Origin: Rhynchonema sp. JSB1_4
Taxonomy: Eukaryota; Nematoda; Chromadorea; Monhysterida; Xyalidae
Direction: 5' to 3'
NCBI GenBank assembly: GCA_030248065.1
Contig: JASAMV010009277.1
Coordinates: forward strand, 1 to 64,000
DNA: 64,000 nucleotides
Part shown: in pieces, positions 1 through 10,835 of the stretch
How the letters are laid out: each line of letters opens with the position of its first letter
Numbering within the stretch: position 1 is the stretch's first letter
The notes under the pieces: generated by a model
Databases searched by the model: none
Seen by the model: only the letters and a program-made list of their open reading frames with translations
Told to the model about the DNA's origin: nothing
Program-made: the position numbers and the translations under genes

Positions 1-221
1 CTTCAAAAAACTGTCAAAGTGTGAAAACGTCAAGCCTGACTCTGCATATTCAGTTCAATATTGCTCAAAATATAGGGGATTGCGGCGGGGGTCGCGTGAG
101 AGTTTTTTCTTAATGAATGTTAGTCCCATCCAACGGTCACATAAAAACAGGGGGTCAGAATTTTTGTGGACAGTGTTATACCATAAGCTGGCGATCCTAC
201 CGTGGCCAGGCTCTTAAAAAA
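1..221. repeat. Terminal fragment of foldback family F
   Basis: Positions ~76-217 match the right end of the foldback at 56.0-56.15 kb. Shared features are the GGGGGTCG..TG block, the run TTTTTTCTTAATGAATGTTA and the end CGTGGCCAG-CTCTTAA. Only one end is visible because the window begins inside it. No gene is seen. Confidence 0.7.
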
Positions 222-1033
222 CAGGGGTTAATTAAAAAAATTAAAAAAATTTTTTTTTGAAGAGCCAGATATTCTGTTTTTTTTAGTTTTTCGGAAAAAT
301 AAAATCGCCTAATTCTTCCAAAAATGGCCTTTTTGAGGCATAAATTTTTGAAAATTTTTTCTAAGTTGGGTCAAATTTCCCAAAATCGCGCCTGCGGCGC
401 TTACTTTGACCGCCTAAATGACTCATAAAGAAGTGATGGACCTCAGTTTTTTTAAATGATAAGTCAGTGCAAAGTTCTTAGGCACCATATTGTAGCCCCA
501 CCAGTCTGTGAAACGGTTATACAGAACGTATGGAAACTAATAGGCACCATGTGTATCTACCTGGCGCGGATCATGAACGGAAGCTTTTCATTTCATTCTG
601 TGTCTTGAGAGCATCATTCACAGGGGCTCTATTTGGAGAATTCAGGTACCCTGTGAACGCCAAGTACGTCCCCTGGGGGATCATCTTAGAATTCACATCG
701 AATATGAGGTTTCAATCAAGTTCCCAAAGATGCCCGCACTTTGTCTACCGACAAACACTGATAATAAAATAGTCGTGTCTAGTCCACGTCACGTTCAGAT
801 CCTGCTAGAATAACCGAATCGCCTTCGTACATACATACGTTGATGATCCCCACGTGAGGGGTCACGTGACGAAAAATTTTGAGTTTTTAAAAATTTTTGT
901 GTAGCGCCTCCATTTCACCTCAAACGACGTTTGCGCTACTTTTTGTAATTAAAAAAATTTTTCAAAAAAAATTTTTTTCTGTGTTTTTTTAAAAACAGTG
1001 CTCTAATAAAAAAAAACTTTTTTTTCAACCCTG
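222..1033. mobile_element. Non-autonomous hAT-like element, family hAT-2
   Basis: The ends are CAGGGGTT and CAACCCTG. The left 200 bp and right 160 bp match the intact copy at 52.6-53.4 kb, including the block AAAATCGCGCCTGCGGCGC. No clear 8-bp duplication flanks this copy, so it is older or rearranged. Positions 420-870 are not shared with the other copy and contain nothing recognisable. Confidence 0.6.
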
Positions 1034-2237
1034 CTTCCAACGCTGCAGCATGAACTGATGCTGCAGTCCAAAAAACACAAGGAAAATATTGGTATTATAC
1101 CAATTGTTTCCCTATACCTTGCGTGTTATGCGGGGTTTTTGCTCTCTGCTGGTTTAGTACTGCTGCTGAAACATCCCGCGTTTTTATGCACACAATAGCT
1201 GTTTGTTTTTTTATTTGCACGTGTAGTTGCAGCATGCCTACATGGAAGCTGCAAGCGAAAAAGATTTAGTAGTGATAATGTGGTTAGAGACCGATACTTG
1301 AGCACATAATGTTCCATGCCTGTATGTGCTATTGGTCGCACAATGACTAATGGAGAATTTATCCAAAATTCGAAGGATGGACCCTGATTCAGGCTCAGCC
1401 ACGCTCAACTACTGTTTAACCACAAAGCTACTTGTATGTCCGACAAAACATTTTCATCTGAAAATATAAACCAGTAGAACAACCACCAGCTGACAGCAAC
1501 GTGGTTGTTTTACTGGTTATTTTCAGGTGAAAATGTTTCGTGAGAAATACAAGTAACTGAGTGGTTAACAGTGGCTGAGCGTGGCAGTTCCTGAATCAGG
1601 GTCCATCCTTTGACTTTTGGATAAATTCTCCATTAGTCATTGTGCGACCAATACAACAATTACATACCACTGAAACATCAGCTCTGTTGTCACACACTGA
1701 CAACACGCGTGCATGACCAATCTCTTAATTGCAAGTCATCAAACTAGTTTACCTGCACTGCAAGACAAAGAAACGTTTCTGAATAGTAATGCAGGACTTC
1801 GTACGCCCTGTCTGCACGCACCGCGTGTTTAGCGCTATGTATGTGCCACTGCAGCCGCAGTTGTTTTATCAACGACAATGTATTTTTTACGCATGCCGCA
1901 TGACATAATTAAACTGTAACGCACACAATTGCCACAGAGATTTACGTGATTGCCTTTTGTTGCAGCGAGACGCTGCAAGTCAAAAAGTAGTTTAGTAGTA
2001 ACATAGCGTTATACACCCTATCTTTAACACGTGTTGAAATGTAGCATTTTGCGATCTGCTTAAGTATGATCACTGAAACATCCCCTGCTGGTGTCCATGT
2101 GACTGGGCCGTTTGTGACTGAGAGCCTGTGTGTACCGTCAATAGTCGTTGAGCTGAGTGGTGAAATAACTTTCTCACTCTCCATAGAGTCTCGGTGAATT
2201 TATCATGAAAATCAATAATGTTTATCGCTATTATTGC
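1034..2237. repeat. Splice-acceptor-like repeat units, first block
   Basis: Read on the minus strand, two motifs recur: a branchpoint-like ACTACTAAAC, T-run and TTGCAG (near 1250 and 1975), and GATGTTTCAG (near 1155, 1670 and 2062). The same pair recurs at 4.35-5.5 kb and, inverted, near 6.87-6.99 kb. A TA-flanked MITE interrupts the block at 1332-1651. No open frame of substance is present. Confidence 0.5.
1332..1651. mobile_element. MITE family A, copy 1 (TA target duplication)
   Basis: The terminal inverted repeats begin TTGGTCGCACAATGACT and extend for over 60 bp with mismatches. TA flanks both ends (1330-1331 and 1652-1653). Other copies are at 3642-3916 and 62608-62879. TA target sites point to a Tc1/mariner-like source. 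No coding capacity. Confidence 0.85.
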
Positions 2238-2238
2238 T

Positions 2239-2510
2239 ATAGTAAGTTTCTAATTTCGTTGCCTCATGCATTCGTACAGACGCAGGGAAACTCCCGTTCC
2301 AAGTCGAGGCAAGCAACAAGCTCAACACACAGTCAACAAGCCACGCAGCTGACACACACAGCTTGTGTGACTGAAACATTCGAAAGACACACGAGCCAGC
2401 TGCGTGGCTTGTAGACTGTGTGTTGAGCTTGTTGCCTGCCTCGACTTCGAACCGCAGTTTCCCTGCGTCTGTAAAAGTGTATGAGGCAACGAAATTAGAA
2501 ATTTACTATA
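2239..2510. mobile_element. MITE family B, copy 1
   Basis: The ~270-bp palindrome begins TATAGTAAGTTTCTAATTTC and ends with the inverted form. The arms contain CTGCGTCTGTAA and the loop contains GAAACATTCG. A second copy at 24.35-24.77 kb carries another element inside it. Short open frames here come from the palindrome. Confidence 0.8.
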
Positions 2511-2987
2511 CCAGAAGTGCAAAATGATGCATTTATCACCACAACTCCATGATCCGCTGCTATGCACATGAAAGTATGCATTCCACTAACGCGTAATGGT
2601 GTAGCATGCTGTATTGGTACATTTTGTTGTTTAGTATCTCCCTGCAACAACCCCATATAATAACTGTGGGACAATCTTACCGGTGTAATGGCGGGGCAAT
2701 TCGACACCTTTGAAATGGACGCCTGAGCGGGACGGTTCGTCCCATAGAGCAAATTGCGTGGACGATGCGCATGGGACGATCAGGCACACACGGCCGATCA
2801 AATACAAGCACTGAAACTGCACTGAATAAAATAAAAATTGTAGAAAGATGTCTCGTAGGGTTTCATCCTCGAGTGCGCGCACAGTGTCAAGTAGTGCCTG
2901 TGGAACATCACCGTTTATCGCAAGTTTTGTGGCATGGGTTTTTTTATCACTGCATCATCACTGTTTCCGCTGCGTGACTTTTCTGAA

Positions 2988-3552
2988 TTAAGGATATTAA
3001 GAAATTTAGCCAACTTCGTTCAGCGTGACAAGATGTTCCCCGACCTCACTGTAGTGGCTGGGGGGGATGGGGGGGGGGGATTCCCCCCCCTAAGGGGTAT
3101 CTATCTCGAGTCAACCCTTAGGGGGGGATGGGGGGGAAGGGTATCTATCTCGAGCCGACCCCAAAGGGTATCTCGAGTAAGTAAATTTATGGTTTTCAAA
3201 GGCAAAAATAGGTGTTTTTCGACCTCGGGACCCCCAAAAATCGCGCGCTCCGCGCGCAAACACCCAAAAATGGTCATTTTAGGCCAATTTTCGGCAAAAA
3301 TGTCAAAAAGTACCCATTTTTAGGCCAATTTTGCAGTAAAATTGCATGCAAAAAACGGCCTTTTTTCGCCTTTTGACGGACCATAGGGGTATCTTGGGTA
3401 GCCTCTGGGGGGTATCTCGAGTAAGTCCGAAACCTTCCCCCCCCTAGGGTATCTTGGGTCGATTGGCCTGCCACCACACTGCCCGACCTAAAATCAATAA
3501 CTAATAAGCTGAACGAAGTTGGTGGTTCCAATAAATTGCTTAATATCCTAAA
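2988..3552. repeat. Palindromic element with G-rich GGGTATCTCGAGT insert
   Basis: The outer arms GGATATTAAG..AACTTCGTTCAGC (2990-3025) and their inverse (3511-3550) enclose ~480 bp. The insert has poly-G/poly-C tracts and at least six copies of GGGTATCT(AT)CGAGT or GGGTATCTTGGGT. The 129- and 114-aa frames through it are low-complexity and are not taken as genes. The interval 2511-2987 shows nothing recognisable. Confidence 0.55.
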
Positions 3553-3641
3553 ATGCCACGGCCTACGAATGTGAACTGGTGACAACATATTAACTCTATT
3601 ATGCCTTGTATTATACATTCATTCTGGTGTACCACTTGATA

Positions 3642-3916
3642 TTGGTCGCACAATGACTATATAAGAATTCATCAAAATCAATCCTGATTTTCACGTTCAG
3701 TCACTCTTAACTACTGTGCTATTTGTGATTCTCACAAAACATTTTCAGCTGAAAATAATCTAGCAGATCAACCACGCTGCCGCAGGTCTGAAACATTCTC
3801 TTTACTACGTGTTTTGTGTGTGATCGCGCAACGCAACGTCATTGCCCCGTCACTAGCCTGCTTTGCGATTCAGGAAAAAAATTTGACCAATTCTTATAAA
3901 GTCATTGTGCGACCAA
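3642..3916. mobile_element. MITE family A, copy 2
   Basis: Same TTGGTCGCACAATGACT ends as copy 1, flanked by TA (3640-3641, 3917-3918). The central part holds CTGAAACATTCTC. The following stretch, 3919-4350, shows nothing recognisable. Confidence 0.85.
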
Positions 3917-4349
3917 TACCCTTGTGTTCCTCCACTTAACCTATTCTCTTTCTTTCTTTTTCCTCATAATTCAGTCGTCGAGTGTTGGTTTTCGGAGTTC
4001 GTTTGGAGTTGTTCCTTGGTTGTGTTGGGCGCGATTGCGTTGCCTTTGTGACTTTACTTACCTAACGAGAAAGTCGGAACGCGGAAATCCTATTTGTGTG
4101 TTGAATAATCGGAGATAATCCGGCCGTCAGGAGACTCTGTCGGTTCGTTTGGCGATTGAAATCCCCATATTATTGGCATATTTGGAACGCTATTGGTGAT
4201 TTGTGCTTATGTGACCTGTTTACGAGCTCGCAGGACCACACGAAGGCAAGTCACATCCGATCACCAAGTTTGATATCGACCAAACTGATTCATGCGGACA
4301 CGTGTGTGACGACCATAACAATAACTATGAGTTAGTTACATTCTTTATT

Positions 4350-5527
4350 CTTGCGTTGCAGCGGGCGGGAAAAGCGGCTGCAAGTCAAAAATTATTTTAG
4401 TAGTAAGGGTGGCATTTCCACCAAAGGACGTTCCGATACAATAGAACAAATTTACTATTGAAGGGCTTTGAAACATCCCCGCTTTTAAAAAAATTGAATG
4501 TGCTCATTCCCAACCATCGCTCATAAGACAGCTGTTTTCAGTTTTAGTTTGATTGTGGTTAGTGTCAAATGCAGCACAGAGAAGAGCTGCAAGACAAAAA
4601 ATAGTTTAGTAGTACTATAACACTTTCCGACTATGTTTTTCCTGGCGCGTGTTTCTTAAATAGAATCGTTGAAACATCTTTTAGCATACTGTTGCGCCTT
4701 GCGCGTGCTCACAGGCCGCCGATTGGTTTGTTTTGTTAGATAATCACCACGCAGGTTTGCAGCACAATAGGCTGCAAGACAAAAAATAGCTTTAGTAGTG
4801 TATATTGTACTTCGCGTAACCTATACTTATAACATACGGTATCTTTGGATAGCCGTCGATCATATATCATCTCTAAAACATCAAGTGTTGTTAGTTATGT
4901 CGAGCTCGAAGGTCGAAACAGGCCCGGACGCACATTTTAGGGTCCTTTCCAATTCGCTTCATGTTTATCTGACAGACAGGGTTGGATTAAAAATGTAAAA
5001 TTTCTTTTATAAAAGAATTTTTTTTTCAAAAATTGTCCAAACGTAAGTTTACTTTTTTACAATTTCTTCACCTTTTTTCGTTATGTTCTCACTTTTTTAA
5101 GATACATACATAAAAAGGCATGTTAAATAATCACCGCACATGTTTTGGAGCGCACTGAAGTGCCTGCAAGACAAAAAACAGTTTTTCATTCTCGCCAAAT
5201 CAGCTCATCGAACTCAACTCATTGCGCGTGATTATATATATTGTTATACATCAGCACTAAAACATCAAGTGTTTTTGGTTTATGTGTGTCGAGCACGAAA
5301 CAGGTCCGGACGCATTTAAGTGCACTTTCAAGTGCACTGGTCCTTTATGCTTCATGTACCTCTGACACTTAGTGTTGAGCACTGAAACATCACCGTTCTA
5401 CGCGCAGTTACTCTCGTGACTGGTTTGACATGATGCCATATGCACGTCGAAACTAATATTTGATTTTCTGACTGTAGGGCCAAGCTGCGATAGTGACAAA
5501 GAAGCTGCAAGGCAAAAAAACGCTTTA
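4350..5527 (-). repeat. Array of splice-acceptor-like units, second block
   Basis: At ~4370, 4585, 4767, 5163 and 5503 the minus strand reads (A)CTACTAAAC or a variant, a T-run and CTTGCAG, which resembles a branchpoint, polypyrimidine tract and 3' splice site. Alternating with these are GATGTTTCA or GATGTTTTAG at ~4467, 4669, 4873, 5252 and 5380. Unit spacing is roughly 180-400 bp and the DNA between motifs is poorly conserved. No reading frame spans the units, so exon status is unproven. The array resumes at 6739 after the foldback. Confidence 0.5.
4977..5135. mobile_element. Truncated hAT-like element, family hAT-3
   Basis: It starts CAGGGTTGGATTAAAAA and carries the AT-rich interior seen (inverted) in the elements at 39.2 and 45.5 kb, including a block ending AAAAAGGCATG. 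The right terminus is missing. Confidence 0.5.
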
Positions 5528-6738
5528 AGGTGCGCGTATACTCGTTCCGAGGAACGCAAAACGTTCTGCGCAATGCAGTTCCGTGACGGAACGAAAGAAC
5601 AGCGGAAACGCATTCTCGCTATTCCTTCTGTTCTTTCGTTCCTTCAGCATTTCCGCTGTTCCTTGCCTGTTCCTCGAGAAATCAATGTCAGAGAAAATAA
5701 ATAGAAGGGCATCCCCGCCCCGGATTTTTTAGGCTTGGTGATATGTGTTTTGCTGAGCATTTTCTGTGTCGCAATATCAACCAAAAAATTTTAAAAAAAA
5801 TTGTGCTCAAAATGACAAACATTGAAGCTGTTCAAGATCTCCTTTTGTGCGACGGCAGCACACATTTAGGGATTTAGGGGGCCGGCATTTGACAACGCAG
5901 AATAAAGCAGAAAATACCATCAGAATGCGTCGACAATGGTTGGGGAGCTGCTCTGCGTAAAATTCTCTTGTTTTCCCGACAAATTTCCAGCCAGATTTGA
6001 ACAAGATAATCAAGTAAAAATTTTTTGGTCGCACGCGTTGCGCACGCAGAGGTTCAAATCTCGACTGGTCACATGATGAGCAGTTTTTGCTGGCTTTCCT
6101 TATTTTTTTTCTATGTAAACTGACACCGTGATTTCAAAAATGGTGAATAGAATAGACTAAAAGAACAGAACTATTTGAATTCACGCACTCAAAACGCTTT
6201 GATGTGATCGCACCACAATGCAGCCAGTTCACGGCTTCGTTATGTAATCTGTGTAAATAATGCAAATTGTAAGTATAAGTCAGAAATGCCAGGGGCACTT
6301 TTCAAAGTCAAAATTAGGTTATTTAAACGACAAAGCTTTGCCCACAACTGTTTCATTTACCACGGACATGGAAGACCGCCAAGTTAGTCGTCCTGAGAAA
6401 GATCTGGGATGTTTCTGTTTTTGTTGTTTCTCGACGAAAACCACGCTTATTTCACATCGCGGTGTCAAAAAAATAAAAGTTTTGACCTCTCCGAACTCCA
6501 GTGATGCTCATTTCAATTGAACAACCTCGAGGAACAGTACAAAAAGTCAAAATGTTTTGACTTCGTTCTTTCTATTCCGCGGAACGTTTTTTCGTTCCTT
6601 CTCAATTGCGTCAGATCGTTCCGTGTGACGTGCGTATACTCGTTTCCGCTGTTCCTCGGGTGAAGTATACGCGGGTCACCGGAAATAATCGTTCCTTCAC
6701 TGTTCTTTCTGTTCCGCGGAATGAGTATACGCGCACCT
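5528..6738. mobile_element. Foldback element with TTA target duplication (Harbinger-like)
   Basis: The terminal repeat AGGTGCGCGTATACTCGTTCC is inverted at 6715-6738. TTA flanks both ends (5525-5527, 6739-6741), and excising the element restores the CGCTTTAGTG.. motif of the surrounding array. The subterminal DNA is a mosaic of GTTCC/GGAAC oligomers. The central 5.7-6.5 kb has no recognisable gene. TTA sites suggest PIF/Harbinger but no transposase is present. Confidence 0.7.
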
Positions 6739-7291
6739 TTAGTGTTGAACTCATGGGCTGCAATTGGCTACTTTTAGACCAGTGTTTTGCAAGACACCCA
6801 TTACTTGGGTCGAGCCAAACGTCTCTTCTTTGTGAGCGCACTGGCTTTACCAGGCTGGCCTTTGCCGAAGTTTGATGTTTCAGCGGCACTACTTCAAGCT
6901 GGATAATGAACATTCCTTCGTTAATACATGTGCGCAGGCGTTAATACGCTGATATATTACTACTTAACATATTTTTTGTCTTGCAACATTGATCTTTGTT
7001 GCAAACTGTGAATTTTATTCGCAATGACGTTGACATGGTGCACCAACCGTCTGTGAGAACAACAAGACCAAAACGTGCAACCAAACCACATGACTCCATA
7101 AAGGGGATAGACTGAAACTGATCCAAATTTTTGCAACACAATTAAAATATTTTCTAAATTTCGTTCTCTACCGCATGAGGTTGTTGTCGTGAACGTGCTG
7201 CTATTTTTGTAAGACAGCAAAACATGGCACTGACGGCTGCCACAAATGCGTCCGTACAAAACATGGTGCCGATAAGCTGCGCTTCTTCGAC

Positions 7292-7705
7292 AACGGTTGG
7301 GCAAAAGAAAACGGCACGACACTTGAAATTAAAACAACGACGTCTTTTTTTTGAAAACGTCTCAGTTGTTTTTCGTTTGTAAATTCTGCATGTCCTTCAT
7401 TTTACCTGATTTTTCAAGGAAAGTACATTTATTTTCAAGGAAAACCAATATTTTTGTCCAACACTCGTCAAAATTTTTTTGACCAATTTATATTTTAACG
7501 AGATAGTCCGCAGCTTGAAAAGGGTTGGATGAACCACGTTTATTTTGCCTTAAAATACACATAATTGCTCTGTTTAGCCATTCTTTATTCCTAAAACGCA
7601 CCTTTTCAAACTTTTTTGAAGCATGTTTGGGCATCTGGGTGTATTTGAAAAAACGCCTTTTTTAGAAAAACGAATTTTTGAAAAAGCGGCATTTTCCCAA
7701 CCCTG
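7292..7705. mobile_element. Diverged hAT-like element, family hAT-1
   Basis: It runs from CGGTTGGGCAAAA to CCCAACCCTG and aligns along its length, with many differences, to the copies at 11.7, 23.5 and 32.1 kb (shared TTTTTCAAGGAAAGTAC and TTTATTTTGCCT blocks). No 8-bp duplication remains. Confidence 0.6.
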
Positions 7706-10700
7706 ACTTCAAGCTGGCAGAGCAGTCGCCCGGTTGTCGAAAAGAATCTGGGTGCGGGTCCCACCGCCAGTGGAAGCAAGCAATTTTTTGGTCATCAGGG
7801 ATTGCGGTTTGTTCGCGTTTTCAATATCAAAATGTGTGCCTGACGTCACTTATAGCGCCTAGATGTAGTGTCCTGTTTTTTCATTGTTGATACTTCCAAC
7901 AATCAATAAATCAAAGGAATCCTTTTCATTTCACACTACGTGTACTTATGCACTCATCAAGGTCAGACAATGTGTGAGCCCGCATTTGACAGCCGATTTG
8001 CTTTCCTGTGTATGATCTGTGTGTATGAACGAAGTATCAGTAGTTGTGTGTGAACACTGAACAGTCAGCAAAATTTTCTCCGCATGAGAAGTAGCCTTGT
8101 GCGCGCATGTTTGCTGCAGTAGTGTGCATGGTATGTACACGTGTTGATAGTATATGACTTCGTCCACGCGTATAGTATTCGTACCTTTGCTCGTACGTGT
8201 TTCCACCCAAAATTATTTAGTTGGAGAAAGACCGCCAATCCTCTAATCCTGTAAGATATGCCACTGTGAATGTTTTTACAGACGGTAAAAAGAAATTTTT
8301 GATTTAGATTTATTTGGACAAAAATTTGCTGTAGTTCTTTGGATCGCAGCGAAATTCAAACAAACCGACACTGCGTAATTGATGCTGACATATTTACGCT
8401 GGTTTGTGTTTTATATTTCCAAATGTTACGTTCGTGTGGATGCCCCCCCCCCACCCACCAATCTCGCAAATGACGGTCGCCAGAAGGTAAGCTGTTCGAG
8501 TTTCGTGGAACTTCGCAGGCAAATTACATCTCTTCTCATTTTCAGAACTTTATTTCAAACAACATAAATGTGATTGTGTTACGTCAGAGCTGCCGCACTA
8601 AATGAAACGGTCAGAACTTCATGAGGTTCGGCACGTTGACAAATGGAGGAATATGGACATTTCAAAGCCAAACCAGACCGACATGTGAGTCACACAGGCG
8701 CGCATTTAAGAGCACACGAGAATGCTTGTCCGCACTGGACGATGACAAACCGTGAAGAAAAATATATACCGTAAAATGGATTTCAGAACTGTGGCATCAC
8801 CCACCACTAAAAGCAACATGTCTGTGTGTAAAATGGTGATATTATAGTTTGAACAAAGATCAACGGTTGGAAGGTATAGTGCTTCGAAATTGCATGACAC
8901 GTCATAAAACACGATAAACTTGATCCAGACCGAGCACGGGAACCAAATGTTCCTCGTGTTTTGTGAAAAAACCTGGTGAAGTGAACCTGAAATGAAGCGA
9001 AGGAATGGTTGGACAGGAGCCGGAAATGTTTTCTAACGCTGCATGCATGCACACAGGGATATTGCTCTGGCTCTGGTGCACCCAACGGCCAAATACTTGA
9101 GACGAACAACTGGAAACAGTACTCAGCTCTTCACGTATTCGTCGAAAATGAAAATAAAGGTGGCCACTTTTTGAATAACTTAATTTAGAAACAGTAATTT
9201 GCTCCACTCGCTCACATCACAATTACATTAGTGTGTTGCAATCATATCGTGTCGGAACATAACGCGTTTTGTGAATCGGTTAGGCCACTTTTGATTGGAC
9301 AGTTGCATCAATCCTCGTTTTGACGCAAGGTTTTATTTTCGAATCAATGCACAAACATTGCCAAAAGGGTGCTGCTTTGACAGAAGTAAAGACGGACGGT
9401 ACTTCTGACACGGACAATTTGAACAACACATTGTGAACAAACTTACATTGTGCTAAAGTACTAGATTGCAGACCCGGAATACGGCCAGGAATAGCGAAAG
9501 ATAAGAATTTTTAAACCAGCAAAGCTCATCAACCTCTCTATTTGCATGATTTCACAAAACTTTAGCCAGCGTAGCTGTCATCATACCATTCCCCCAAGTT
9601 TAACACTTTCATAATTTTTCAGCCAGCGCTGCTATCTCTCTCTCTCTCCTTCACCCACATTTTCAAACTGTCACTTTTCAGTCACATCTGCCCACGTCCG
9701 GTATACATATGTGCAACCGAAAATGCGTTCCAACTTAATTGCTGTGATTTTTGTTACTAATTATTGTGAATATTTTTCTTATGGCTAATAATGTCTGACG
9801 CAATGCCGTCTGGATGACCGACTGAGAAAATTGCCGCCCACAGCATGCATACGCAATAAACTGGATCAAGTGCACGCGCACACATTTGGCTGACACGTCC
9901 AAAAACGGCAAGTGAAAAATATATAGACCAGCACTGAGGCTGTGAACAAAAAAACACCTGCCCACCCAAAGATGGCGGAACCGCGGCATGATCGTTTTTT
10001 GCAGTTTAGTGGCATGGCGACAGTCATATTTTTTTTAACACGACACTCAATTGGTTGCTACTATCTGGCAATCCATTCTGACGAAAACAGCGTGACCTGC
10101 ATTCCGTTCAATTATTATTGCAGTCTGAAACATGCCAAAATGAGACATGTGCACTGGGTGAGACATGCACTACAACAGTGCCGATTATTGCTGAATAAAT
10201 CAGCATGGCAGAGATGAGTGGGAGCGACCAAAAGGTCTCCACGTTGACATAATCGGACAAACGAATTTCCACGACACAGCAGAAATTGCATACAGCATAG
10301 CCAGAAACTATGGTTTTATGGAAGTCAGAAAATTCGAGGTGGATACGGACAGCAAATGAACAACGAAGCAAGGGCAAGTTTCAAATCTTTTCAGTTTCGC
10401 TTGCAGATTTAAAAAATGTCCAGTTTAACTTCAGAGGCAAAACCCAACGCTGTATTTTGGTGAAACACACGATGTTTCATGATCAACTCCGAACACTTTT
10501 AACGATTACGCATGGTAGCTCGTCGAGGAAAAATCCAAACAAGCCGAATGATGGAGATCGGGGGCAGGTAGAAGTGATTCCAAACGAAGTCCTCCGTGAT
10601 CAGAGAGCCAAAACCAAAATCCGAACTCTCAATGTATGAGATACAAACTCCCCTCAGCTTGCAATGTCTGCCTCATAAAAATCTGTCTGGACAATGTATA

Positions 10701-10835
10701 ATCAATAGGTCCGTGGATATACTGAAACTTGACCCTCGAGACGATCCGAAATCCCCCGTTTAGGTTCCCACGCGTCAACACAATGCTTTATCGGAGTGTG
10801 GTATTACCCCGGCATGGTGGCCGGGCCCACCCAGT
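7706..10835. other. Non-coding or unidentified stretch
   Basis: Open frames here are all about 110 codons or shorter, overlap on both strands and lack recognisable motifs. The longest convincing-looking frame, on the minus strand at 8902-9207, matches no family I know. No tRNA, simple-sequence array or transposon terminus was found, apart from short poly-T/poly-A tracts. Confidence 0.4.
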
